Assembly: GCF_918797505.1 (NCBI RefSeq)
Contig: NC_092797.1
Coordinates: 32,129,372-32,193,371, forward strand
Direction: 5' to 3'
Source of the DNA: Bemisia tabaci
Lineage: Eukaryota; Arthropoda; Insecta; Hemiptera; Aleyrodidae
Length of the DNA stretch: 64,000 nucleotides
The position numbers and the translations under genes are program-made. The notes beneath the pieces are model-generated. The model was not told where the DNA came from and did no database searches. It saw only the letters and a program-made list of their open reading frames with translations. Numbering within the stretch: the stretch's first letter is position 1; each line of letters begins with the position of its first letter. Of the stretch, positions 1 through 11,211 are shown piece after piece.

Positions 1-3000
1 CCACGGGAACGCCCGAATTTAAAACGAAGTTAATTTAAGGAAGAAATTTGGCAAAATAGAAAACAGTTGGAAAATAAACACATTTTTATGTTAACGATAG
101 TTTGTTGATACCTGATTCATCGATGTCATATCTTCTGATGACAGATGAAGTGAAAAGATTGAATATTGGGCGCGGGTACAAAGATAACTTTCCTAACTTT
201 TCTCGGAAAAAATATTTAATCGGGAGAGACGAGGCAACGTTGGGATGCTCATGCAGTGTCGAAAGACAATATGTGCCTTTTAAGCTCTATAATTCGATGC
301 CGCTATTATTCTAACGCGAGTTCGAATAATCGCACCAAACACAGTGCGGCCGGCGTTGAACGTATATTAGCGCCTGCAAGATTGTGGGAATACTTCACGC
401 ATTTCGCCAAACGGTGCGGTCGGCGCACAGCCCATATTAGCGCCTACAAGACTGCATGAATACTTCTCGCATTGCGCCAAACGCAGTGCAGTCGGTCAGT
501 TGGCGTGAAACGCCTGAAAGACTACACGAATGCTGTAGGACTGCGCGTCATCATTCTTGACTTTCTGCTTCAGTTTTTAACATAACTAAAGGAAAAATTC
601 GTACTCTCATTGTAACGATTCAGAAACTTGGATCATATTTAATTTTGCTTTTGGTTACATTGAAAGAAAATAGAGCGAACGAAAACATCGCGTCGAAATT
701 TTCGATACTTTTATTTGAGATCATTTTGGTGAATCCGGAAACTTTTCAGAAAAACTGTGTGTAGCTTTTTCAAAACATCTATTAAAAATAAAACATGTAA
801 GTGGTGCGTAATGTTGCAATCATAGATAAATATACGCTTTCTTTCGGGTGCACCCGTCGGGTTATGAATCCATTCATCTCTTAGAAAGCTTGAAAATGGT
901 TGTTCTACGATTTTTTACGTGTAGTTTTTTTCCAGTGGATGGCAGCGACAGGCCCTGGTTCACTTTTTGAATTTCTATGAAAGCTCTCTGGGTCATTCGT
1001 GCTTCGAGGGCTATCCATCGGAAAGAGACATACCCTAAGTTAGGAGGGAATGAACAGTCTTCCGCGATATAGTTATCTACCAAAAACTACCAAGACTGCC
1101 AGATTAATGCTTCCTTGTTGAATATTGAATATTCGCGCAAACATGTGAGTTTTCAGTGCCAGAAAAATTCGTGTAATCCTATGTGTCTTCAAAAAGGTAA
1201 AAAGGGGGCATTCGCGCAATCCTATCGCAGCCCATCTCAATGTATCAGTATTTTTTTATTTATTTTTTCCACTGCGTAGCAGTAGTTTCATCGGTAAATT
1301 TCACGATCGATAAGGATTTCTCCGTGAAAACTATAGTGATTTGCTGTTAATTTTACATCCTCTGAGTAAAGCTGAAGTTATTTCGTGTGGGTAACATTGC
1401 AGAAGGTTGATATTTTTGGAATTTACTGCCAATCGTGGAGTTCGCGTCAAGAGTGCATGCTTTATTTTGTGACCGATCATAAAATCAACTCAGGTATCCC
1501 ATCGCTGTTAAGACTATTTTCATATTTAAGACGAGGCGGTCCACAGGAAAATTGATTCAAGTGTGAAAAATCTCAACACTGAGATATTGAGGCACAAATA
1601 AGTGTTTTACGTACATTTTGGTACAAAAACGCCAACAATTTCATATGAGACTAACAAACAACCAGATTTAAAACTGTATAAAGTCAGTAGTTTAAAAAAC
1701 GCAAACTTAAGGAAACGCTATGTAACACATTAATCTTTAATTTTTATTTTTATTTTTTTACGAGAAAAGTTGGATTGAGAACTTTAAAAACTTTAATGAA
1801 TCAAAAAAGAATTAAACCTTAGGCAACTTTTTCTATGTGATACTAGTGCGAGAGTGCTTTCCCTTATATGAAATTTTGATTATTCAATCTGATTTATAAA
1901 AAGCGCTCTCCTGAGAAATTTTCCTTTTTACGTCAAGGTCGCCCCTCCCATGGACGGGCACATGTGTTTTAAGTGCTCACAAAGTTCTTCAGACTTAAGA
2001 TACAGCCGCTCATAATCAGTGTCCTTAATTACTTTAATCCTTGCTCCTGCAAGACACCCTCTAGTATGTGAATCGCTTGTAAAACTACTGAACTACTACT
2101 AGTTGCTTTCAGCAAACATTACACAATTCGGCGTGCCAATCAAACCACATTTCCATCAGCGGATATATGAAAATTCCAATTTTAACAACTTTCCTCGGCC
2201 ATTTTTAGGGCTCGCGAGATGTAATGAGAGAATTAAAAGCTCCGAAAATGGAATGTTGACCTTCTTTGAACTAATTTTCAAACTAATCATATTGAAATAG
2301 TTTTCTGCAATTCGTAAAAAAAACCTTAAGTCAAAGGCTGCGTCGTTCGCGAGCTGCGTTAGTAACGTTAGTAACGAGAATTAGAAAACAATCTTACACA
2401 CTTTAGCTTTACAGCATACACTTTAGACAAGTGATACTACAGACGCACAGTATAAGTGTGGAGAAGAATCAGAAAAAAGTTGACACGAAATTCCACTTTC
2501 GTTTTGTGTGGAGAGAAGAATGAAAAAGGTTTTTCGCGATGGGTCAAATATTTAGGGATTAATCGAGATAAGGTAATACAGATACGGCTGCAAAACTTAA
2601 TCAGTGCTTGGGATCGCGTATCGTCGTTTTTCCCATCCCGACACCCCCACCAAGAATAACTAGTCATGTACGAGTCAATATGTATTACAGACGAGGGTTG
2701 TTAAGTGTCGGAACCCTCTTAACCGAACCGAGCCCCGTTCCGCCACAAATTCCAATTCAATGACACAAGGCTGGGGTGTTCCCATTCAGGGTCAATAATT
2801 TTCAAGAGGAAGAGGAAAAAATAATAACAATTCTTGAGACTCTCACTTTACTTTCGGTTTCCTTCCCATGTCCATAAAATAATTAACCACATTTGACCAA
2901 TATTTTCAAAGTCAGATTATCATTCACATAAATGATTTTGAACATCTCTAGCCAACCCCAACCTGATACCCGCGCCTTTGCATGTTTACGTACGTCGACG

Positions 3001-3661
3001 AGTTCCTCAGGACTGCTTACAAAATATGCCAAATTCAAACATTAATGTAGAAATTCCTCCGATACGATGTAAAATAGAGTTTTGAGAGCTACCTGGTTTT
3101 AAAAGGTCGAAAATTCTCCTTTACCTACGTACTGCTATCTTGCTGTACATACTTGTGGTGTCACGATACAGATATACATCCTCGCTGAGTTTGATATTTT
3201 TAATCAAAGCACAATAAATTTGCTCTATAATATCATTAAATATACTTTTCTGCATATTTTGTGTGAGTGCATAATTTTAAGCTTGCTACGTAAAAAAAAA
3301 CAAAAAAACAAAAAAAAAATTTAACGAAAACAAAACTCTGATGTAGTGGACCTGTCCTCGACCTGTTCAGCTCATTATTTTTATGCGCGATAACAAACAA
3401 TAAAAGGACGCGTTGATGGCTCATCAACCACAATCTCTCAAAACACGCAGTTCCTCGATAGTTTACGACTGTGCATTCCAATGAAGAGGCTAAACGCTCG
3501 TTACAGGGGCACGGAAGTGAAACGAATTATCAGTGTGGGCATAGCTCAAAAAATCAATACCATTTCGGCGAGAGGGTTGGAAAAACCTATCGAATCGGGT
3601 CTTCGGAATCGGGGGATTCGGGAGGGCTGAGCTAAGTTTTAACGTATAATATTCTCCTCAC
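1..3661. other. Spacer or synaptogyrin intron, no gene seen
   Basis: AT-rich DNA with only short chance ORFs on both strands. I searched the minus strand for a second synaptogyrin exon (a transmembrane segment behind an AG acceptor) and found none, so this is most simply the first intron of that gene running off the left edge. It holds the tandem repeat listed at 335-549. Poly-A rich tracts occur near 3292-3320. Nothing else stands out. Confidence 0.5.
335..549. repeat. Three imperfect tandem units of about 71 bp
   Basis: Units begin at about 335, 407 and 477, each with a CCAAAC-type start. They share the order: a GTGCGGTCGG-like block, a TATTAGCGCCT-like block, then an AAGA-rich block followed by GAATACTTC. 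The third unit is the most diverged. The repeat is GC-richer than its surroundings, which suggests a satellite or the inside of a mobile element. No coding function is apparent. Confidence 0.7.
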
Positions 3662-3763
3662 CAGACAAACTGATTTGACCATCACTTGAGGCCTTTGAAT
3701 GAAAGTGTAGGGGTCGAAAGCGCCTCCTGCTTTGCCAGCGCCGTATGCACCCGCGGAATCCAT
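3662..3763 (-). CDS. Syngr: Synaptogyrin, first coding exon (partial gene)
   Basis: On the minus strand an ATG in good context (ATAAAATGG) opens 34 codons that end at a GTGAGG splice donor. The peptide begins MDSAGAYGAGKAGGAFDPY and continues TFIQRPQVMVKSVCL. The GAYGAGKAGGAFDP block followed by a QPQV-type stretch and the start of a hydrophobic helix is the hallmark N-terminus of synaptogyrins, four-helix (MARVEL) membrane proteins of synaptic and other small vesicles. The exon ends in phase 0 just as the first membrane segment would start. An in-frame stop (TGA) lies upstream with no other ATG between, which fixes the start. The other exons must lie at lower coordinates, beyond the window. 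I recognise the family from the N-terminus only; a MARVEL domain is not visible here. Confidence 0.8.
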
Positions 3764-3764
3764 T

Positions 3765-3863
3765 TTATCGACTGACTTCGCCAAGTCTCCCTTCGCAGGG
3801 ATGTAGACGAGCGGACCGAGATTCCCCTTTGTTCCGTCCTGATACTGCCACCCTAACCTTCAT
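3765..3863 (-). other. Possible upstream ORF in the synaptogyrin 5' leader
   Basis: An ATG at 3863 (minus) opens 32 codons in a different frame and stops at TAA (3767-3765), one base before the synaptogyrin ATG. If the leader starts upstream of 3863, ribosomes would finish this peptide right at the main start, an arrangement often linked to translational damping or reinitiation. A possible acceptor, GGTTAG, lies at about 3851, so the ATG could instead be intronic. Transcript data would decide. Confidence 0.3.
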
Positions 3864-4046
3864 TTCTGCCACTGAGAGCTCGTCGCTCGCCCCTCCGGCC
3901 TTATGAGCGTTGAGCAGTACATCTATTCATTTAATATATTTAAGTGCTGTTTTGTATGCACAGCACTGTATCTATACTCTTTTCTCTATACATAGGTATA
4001 TTATTCTACCTCTCCTTCTCTATTGCTAATGATTAATATATATATA

Positions 4047-4301
4047 TCGACGGTGTAAGTCGGCAATCACATAACTCGGTTTGCGACGTCGCAGAATTTC
4101 TATCATACTTTATTTTTTAAACGGAAAACTTCTTAACGGAAATTCTTCAAAACTGCTGTGATTTGTCTTCTCTGTGCGAAGAAAATTCTGCAAAAACTTC
4201 AAGGAATGATGTATATTTGTTCTCCTTTCAAAAAATAACATAGAGACGAAGATTTTCAGAAACCGCAAACGAGTTATGTGATTGCCGACTTACACCGTCG
4301 A
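4047..4301. mobile_element. MITE with TCGACGGTGTAAGTCGGC inverted ends
   Basis: A 255-bp element whose ends are inverted copies of TCGACGGTGTAAGTCGGCAA, continuing with a CACATAACTCG-type block. It is flanked by TA on both sides (4045-4046 and 4302-4303), as Tc1/mariner-like insertions are. There is no coding capacity. A related copy in opposite orientation lies at 29583-29838 and a single related end at 33405-33473, so this is a multicopy family in the genome. Confidence 0.85.
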
Positions 4302-4886
4302 TATTGATGATACCCACGCGCATCCAGCGTTGTGCTCTTATCATTTTCGCACCAGAACCAGACTAACTGAATTTTACGTTGCCTAGTCTCCTTTCATGTT
4401 TTATTTATTTATTTATTTATTTTTACAAGGAAACAACGCGAATTGTGAGCTTGGATAAATTTCCTCCAGATTGTAAAACAATTTATTTGAGAAATTTCAA
4501 GTCAGAAACGCAATGTATTAAAACTGTTGCTAATAGTCCGAAAACTGAATCATGAGAAGAAAGCAGGCAACGTCGGATGTAGTCAGACCAATTATTTCGG
4601 GGCTTGGAAAGCAAGGCGCATAAGTGCAGTATTCAAAAAACTTGAGATACTGATTATTTCAAGTAAAACTAGTCTTAATGCGACTTCTGTGAAAAATTCG
4701 CTCCCTAATTCCAATTTTTAAGCTTCGAAAAGTCAGTTTGAAATTTCTTTCCGCCATGGTCCATACAGTTTCGAAACTTCAAACATGTATATCTCAAAAT
4801 AACAAAAACTACTTTTATGTGTTCTGTCCTCCAAGCCCCTGAATTCTCGTTAAATCACGTTAAACCAATCTTGTATTTCTCACTTC

Positions 4887-5006
4887 GTCACCCCTCTGAC
4901 GTAAGGGCGTGTCTTAATTTCCACGTGAGCCCTGTTTTACATATGAGTCCACGCTTTCAGGGGCTCATGCGAAAATTGAATTACGCCCTTCCGTCAGAGG
5001 AGCGAC
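4887..5006. repeat. Fold-back repeat, 46-bp arms
   Basis: Left arm 4887-4932 and right arm 4961-5006 are imperfect reverse complements: both read GTC..C(T)CCTCTGACG.AAGGGCGT, then AATTT and TGAGCCC outward to inward. The loop is 28 bp. It contains no useful ORF. It looks like a short palindromic MITE or a fragment of one; no clear target duplication was found. Confidence 0.7.
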
Positions 5007-8000
5007 ATGTGTGGTAGCATATAATTCCGTGCATCCCCGAGTCATATTGACGTGCGATTTTGAAAACCTTTCACGATAACGGAAATAGTAATATCGCAAA
5101 GTTAGCTTTTTGGATTTTTGAAGGTAGGTACTCTTGTTGCTTTTTTTTAAAAAAAAAAAAAATCAAAAATAAGAAATGAAATAAAATAAAATACCGGCGG
5201 AAATATGAAAACGCCGTGATTTGACTACATTTCTCAGGGTTTATAGTCATTAAAGTAAGGGCCCTCCAAACTTTCAAGAATTTGATCTGGATACTTGAAA
5301 ATTCTAGGTGTACGTCATACTAATTGAATGGGGTTTTTTTCACAGTGAAATACAATTTTTCATCAATTCTTGGAGAAATCACGGCAAATCTAAAGCGTCC
5401 GTATTGGTTTAACCACATGAGAGAGGCAGTAAGAAGCTTGCGGCGTTACGAATTGAGGCACGAAACTATCGAAGGCGCTCCGAGCAACTATTCAGCCTCT
5501 GAAGTATTGCACAGTATCAGGCGGGAATGAAGGCGCACTAACTTGACTGGTACCTATCAGTTAGCGCTGTGTTGGGTCCTATTGATCCTGCGATAGGCGG
5601 CTCCTGTTCCATCGATTTTTGCGAAAATTTAGCATTTTCTAACGGGAAACTTGAATTTCAACTCAACCTCTCAAAATTTGAAAATTAAAAGTGGTGGATG
5701 TGGCTTAAAATGTTGTCTCAGCGCCTTTTCGATCTTTTTTTTTTTTTTTTTTTTTTTTACTTCTTTCTTACTTTTTCTCTGACAATTACAGATGATGTTA
5801 GTATCAGGTGCTGAAGGAAATTCTGTCCTGTAACTGTTTTCGGCTATTTGGCAGGGAAAATAATACCTCTTTCTTTTATAGGGAGCTAATCTAGGATGAT
5901 GACGAGATTTCTTCCTTTGGAATTCTATGAGTAAAATGAGGAAAAGGTGTTCTTGAACATTAAGGCAATCAAAAATTGTGTTCCAGGGGGCACCTAATTT
6001 TCGAAAACTTTCGGGTAGCGGACCACGAGACCCTCTCCCCTCTCCTTCGAGGGAATTTCCTTAGGACCCCCCTCCCTTTAAGGGGCCTCCAATTCATGAT
6101 CCTTTAAAAAAATTTGTCGACGCCAGTCCGCCCCTGCTTGTCAGGATCGGAAAAGCAAGAAAAGTTCTTTATAGCCTTGCCATGCTTGTACTTAAGTGTA
6201 TATTTTTGGACACTCATTCTAAGAATGACCTCTTTTATAATTAGCATGCAGGAATCTCTCGGAAAAGCGCAGTTTCTTCGAAAAATGCCGTTTTCCGCGA
6301 AAACATCGAATTTCTAAAAATAAAAATTAAACAAAAAAATATAAGAATAAAAAAAGTAATGGAAATTACGGATGTCATTGCAAAATTCAGCGCTTACATT
6401 CTCTCATGAATCATCTATTTTCTCTGATTTGCCTCATTTATAGAAAATTTTGGCATAGACACTTACGTAACTTTTCATTTAAAAAAAAAAATAAAAGATA
6501 AAAAAAATAAAAATAAAAAAAAGTGACAGAGGTATTCGCTCGAAATTTTTGGCAGAATAAATGAAAAAAAATTATTTAGAAAAATAACAAGTATAATGAA
6601 ACTTTCATCATCTCAAACGGAGCTAGGCGCATTTTCGACTTTCGGTATAGGTGAGTTTGCTTCGATTAAAAAAGGGTAAAGTAAAGAAATAACCGTTTTG
6701 AACATCGAAACAATAGTTAAATGCGCCGTCACGGTACTAAAAAATTTCATTTTTTACTCCTGACCAAGCCCAACAGGACGCTTTTAAAAAGTCGTGCGCG
6801 ATAACGGCCTCTGTTATCATGCATGGACCTCAGTGTAAAGCTTGAAGCATATCTATCAAGGAGGCAGCGTGAGAAACATCCTATTCGTGATTATTTGTTG
6901 TATTATTATGATGTGGCTCCTTGATTCTCCGCTGTAAAGGGTGGTGCGCTGCGGTCGTTCTCTCGTTTTGTCAAATTGTCATCCGCTTCAATTTACCTTT
7001 GTTAGGAATTATATTATCTCCGGTAATAATTATTATCCCAAGTTATAAGTAGTTTCCTCCGCCCTCGCCCAGTTTTGCCTGCATCTCGAAGTGAAACATA
7101 TATACCTCACCGTCGAAGTGTTGTGAATTCTTAACATTGAAGTAGGTAGGTCAGATAAGCCTAAGCTTCCTCTTTAAAAGAAACATTCTTCTCACTATTT
7201 TCAACGTTTTGTGGTATATAAATCATCTGTACATACCGTAAAATTCGACTGCTTAGTTTGCTAAGCAATCGCACCATCAAATTCAGTAGTCCCATCTGTT
7301 ATTTCAAGTAAAATCCAGCCAGAGCCACCACTTATCAGGCACCATTTCTGCCAGTTATTTACCCAATTGGTGTTTGCTAGACAAGCAACAGGAGATTCTT
7401 ATTTCCTTCAGCTCAGCAATTCTCTCTCTGCTAAGTGATATTTATTTGTTAACTCTCCTTTCTCAGGTCCAGGATGTGACAGTCTTGACTTTACGTAAGG
7501 TATTGTCCTCTGATCTCGTTCACACACTTATGACGGTTATCTTATCCTTACCCCTAAAACCTTTATTCCGTAACTTTAACAAATATACACATATTTTACA
7601 GACTTATACTCACTCCAATCAGCCAGTTTTACCATTGTATCCTTCAAACTAACCTATCATGAACGCCCCTCAGCTAGTGACATCCAATTTTTTGTTGTCT
7701 GTGATCTCTGTATTATTATGCTGAATGATTCATACCAGATGAAGATGATTCATCTGGCTAGTAACCTCAAATATATTCTGAATTTTGCATATCTTTATTC
7801 TGCCTCAGAAAGAAATCTTGCTATTCCAACTTATTTTATCCTACTGCTCTCATTACTTCGGAAATATTCCGCCCACTTCGCCTCATTTCCCTTTAACGCT
7901 TCCCCAATTCAAGTTACCTTGTATTTGTTTGGCTAGAGCTCTCAGTAATTATATGCAACTATTCATCTAAGAGAATGCCTCCCTACCCTCCCTTTCCATT

Positions 8001-8349
8001 AGATTTTTCTGTTGATTGTAGGTTCCTATCAAGTTTAGAGCACTGATAGAAGTATTGATATTTCTTCAAACCTTTAAAAGGAGGACCTACCCTTCTTTTT
8101 CAATCTGTGAAAGCGAATAATTCTTTGCTGTTGACAGAAGCAATCAGTCTCACCTTCAAAATTTTAAGAATGGTCGCCATCTCAATTTTTGATTTCCCTT
8201 GCTTCAGCAATTTAAATTGCTGGCATAGGTATAGAACCAGAATACGGTTGTATCATTTCAATACTTGAAAAAAATGAGCTATTGTACCTACCAAAAAAAA
8301 GTTTTCCCTCAAAATCCAATGTGCCCTCTTTATTGCAGATAATTGTAAC

Positions 8350-11211
8350 ATGGCTAGCAGAGGAACTGTCCAGCGTCCTAATGGTCAAACGCAAGGAAAG
8401 ATCTGTCAGTTCAAACTGGTGCTACTGGGAGAATCAGCTGTCGGAAAATCAAGTTTAGTTCTCAGATTTGTGAAAGGACAGTTCCATGAATATCAAGAAA
8501 GTACCATCGGAGGTAAGCCGGAGATTTCTCATCTTTTTATATCTTATCACATTTCCTGGCATTTCTTAAGGAATACCTAAATGGTAAATAAATGATCCAT
8601 CGTTGATCTACCTGCTTTGAAACGTAGGCACTTGCTCCTCTGCTTCATTCTCATTACTTTCGTCCTCAATTGTTGCTTTCCAAATTTTTCCATATGCTTT
8701 GTTCAGGAGCTCTATAGTTGTCAAATTTATCTTTTCTGCCACTCTTCTGGTATATTGGTCTTCTCTCAAAATACTTTGCAACCTGTCAGACAATCTTGCA
8801 TCAGGTCTTTCAAATGATCTAACAACTTGCAGGGTGTCGCAGAGTGCGAAGCTGTGGTGTAAAAGCGGCTGTTCTGCATGTATATACAGTTCTATTAATC
8901 TTTTCTGTATTTATCTAAGTATTTCAGGGAAATGAACCACTAGAATACCCTCCTCCCTTTAAAAATCCATCATCCTTTAAAATAGTTTCAGAGTCCATAG
9001 CCTCAATATCTCACTCTCCTATGTGTAGATGATGTTTCAAACCTGTAATCAGGTAGACTAGCATAAAGTGGATCCTCTCAGTTAATTCTTTTTGTTGCAA
9101 ATATGAATTGATATATTATTAAGTCTAGCCTTTAGTGCAATTATTTCATGTCAAAAACTACAATCTGTCAAAATCGAAAGGAAAGGTCTGGATGAAGAAT
9201 CAAGCGTCTGCCGTATCATAATGGTCTGGGTCCTCAGTGTAGCTATTTACAATATTTCGAAGTTTCTCTTAGCTGCCATTCTAGAGGACCAGGCTTACAT
9301 AACATTTTACAGAATCAAACAATTTCATAGATTTAATTTTGATAGAGTTCAGCACCTAATTATTTTTTACGTTTGCAGCTGCATTCTTAACCCAAACTGT
9401 GTGCCTGGAAGATATGACAGTCAAATTTGAAATCTGGGATACTGCAGGACAAGAAAGATATCATAGTTTGGCACCTATGTATTATAGAGGCGCTCAAGCA
9501 GCTATAGTTGTGTATGACATTACAAATCAAGTAAGTTTTGTTTTATGTTTTTTATGCAATACTTCCTTTTAATTTTAAGAATCGGACGTTTTTGACTTAT
9601 CTGCTTTATCAACAGATAGTGATCCAAGAATTTTAATATGCACTCTTTTAACTCAGTTATGCCATTCCATCTGTGTTTTTCAAGTTTTGTACACCAAGCA
9701 AGAAAAAAAAATCATTTTAGTACAACTTGTTACTTGTTAACAATTATGTCAGGATCTTGTTAAGAATTATGTTTTAATATTTCTGATTTTCAATTTCATC
9801 TCAGGATACTTTTAACCGTGCAAAAACGTGGGTCAAAGAGTTACAACGGCAAGCATCTCCTAATATAGTCATAGCTTTGGTCGGCAATAAAGCAGATTTG
9901 GTATCAAAGCGCAGTGTTGAATGTCAAGAAGCCCAATCATACGCTGAGGAACACGGTCTCCTTTTCAATGAAACCTCAGCTAAAACAGCCGTGAATGTTA
10001 ATGATGTTTTTCTTGCCATTGGTAAGTGCTTATTTCTTTACATGGATGATTTTCTTAAATGATTTTCAATTCATATTAAGATTTAAAATTTTGAATTCTC
10101 ATAAAGTTATACTTACTGAAGTAAAATAGCCATGAATATACAATGTGGTAAAATAAAACTTAATTTCAAGAGCTTGGCGAGCATTGAAGCCAGAGAAGAT
10201 TTGTTTCATCTACCCTAAATGTCATTGTAAACAGAAAAGGTGATTACAATAATAAGCAAGAAAATAAAACACTAAGAACACACAGATTCTCAAGATGGTT
10301 TTGTAATAAGAACAAGGTGTGCATGTTCACACTTCAAGCCTTTAGTTGGCTTTTTAAGGTTCCATGAAGGAAAGTAGCTGGAGCCTATCATTGTCTGCTC
10401 TTTATAAACTCAGAAAAATGAGATTTTCAATAGATTCTCAGCTAGAAACTGCCTAGAATGTCTAGTGCCGGACTTTTCCTTTGGAGATACTTTGACCCCA
10501 AAGAATCCTATTTAACATAGCAATAGCTTTCCTTCCCTGCAGGTTTCGATCTTTTATGACTTGGCTCATCTTTCCATCCTGGGATACTCGAACTCCTGAA
10601 TATTTGTAATCTTCGCAGCTTTTAATGCATTGCTCATCTTCTAGCTCTTCATCTTGCTGATCCCCTCCAATCGTCAACTTTTCTGTTTTTTTGACACTAT
10701 GAATTATGATAGGGCCTGTAGGCCCCATCTTCGATATTCCAGCACTAACTTCCGAGTCATATATTCAGCGTCATCCGCATCCTGCACAATCACCACCTGG
10801 TCGTCAGCAAAACATAGAGTGAACAATGTGTCTGTATCATTCAGGGAAACGCCCATGCCACAGCAGTTCTTTTTCCACTCTTTTAATACATGTTCTAGAA
10901 AGTTCTTAAATAATTTAGGTGACAGACAACATCCTTGTTTTAAACCTTTAGTAACATAAAAACCACCAGATAACCTCCCAACCTGGTCCAATATACGAGC
11001 AAAAAAGTTAATTCTGTATTAAAACAATAGAACTTATCTTTCATAGGGATCAATTTTAACTATTTTCAAGATACCTTAATTGTTTTTGTTACTCTTGTTT
11101 ACAGCAAAGAAATTACCAAAAAATGAGAATAGAACGGGTCCTGGCTCTAGTGGTCAAGGCATTGTAGTATCTGATTCCAATAACAAGCCTCCATCAAGAT
11201 GCTGCAAGTGA
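8350..11211 (+). CDS. Rab5: Rab5 small GTPase, complete, four coding exons
   Basis: Exons 8350-8512, 9379-9530, 9805-10021 and 11105-11211 join with GT..AG borders into 212 codons plus TGA. The P-loop GESAVGKS is at 27-34, switch I STIG at 51-54, WDTAGQE at 74-80, NKAD at 133-136 and ETSAK at 161-165. The key residues S34, Q79 and N133 fall at exactly the classical Rab5 numbers. The switch II block ending [12 protein letters not shown] is specific to Rab5. The protein acts on early endosomes, cycling between GDP and GTP to recruit tethering factors and drive endosome fusion. The C-terminus RCCK supplies the two cysteines for geranylgeranylation. The start was chosen because the usual basic N-terminal tail follows the ATG and an acceptor (TTGCAG) lies 12 bases before it, implying a non-coding first exon upstream. 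A donor GTAAGT just after the stop (11230) suggests a spliced 3' UTR. Confidence 0.97.
8608..8830 (-). other. Coding-like relic antisense in Rab5 intron 1
   Basis: The minus strand holds about 70 open codons rich in charged helical residues (for example [20 protein letters not shown] and an acidic ESNENEAEE stretch). It has the texture of protein but I do not recognise it, and it has no neighbouring exons. Since the last intron of the same gene contains a LINE relic on the same strand, a mobile-element fragment is the simplest reading. A chance ORF remains possible. Confidence 0.2.
10462..10991 (-). mobile_element. LINE reverse-transcriptase relic, frameshifted
   Basis: On the minus strand, 10991-10704 encodes a reverse-transcriptase palm fragment: [10 protein letters not shown] (finger/palm motif) followed by [13 protein letters not shown], where ADD stands for the catalytic F/YADD box. 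A second frame, 10728-10462, continues in the usual way after the palm (LTIGG, then [17 protein letters not shown], the 'thumb-side' YLG(V/I) motif of jockey/R1-type LINEs). The frame change near 10715 shows it is dead. Endonuclease and 3' end are missing. It sits antisense in the last intron of Rab5, which is tolerated because the splice sites are untouched. Confidence 0.85.

Larger units (their letters stand above)
3864..8337. other. Divergent spacer between synaptogyrin and Rab5
   Basis: About 4.5 kb with no convincing exon. Both promoters should be here: synaptogyrin reading left and Rab5 reading right. A run of pyrimidine followed by ATTGCAG at 8325-8338 is a good acceptor just before the Rab5 ATG, so at least one non-coding Rab5 exon probably lies in this spacer, perhaps around 6.9-7.1 kb where GC content rises. 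The spacer also holds a MITE (4047-4301), a fold-back repeat (4887-5006) and long A/T homopolymers near 5142, 5741 and 6481. Confidence 0.5.
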
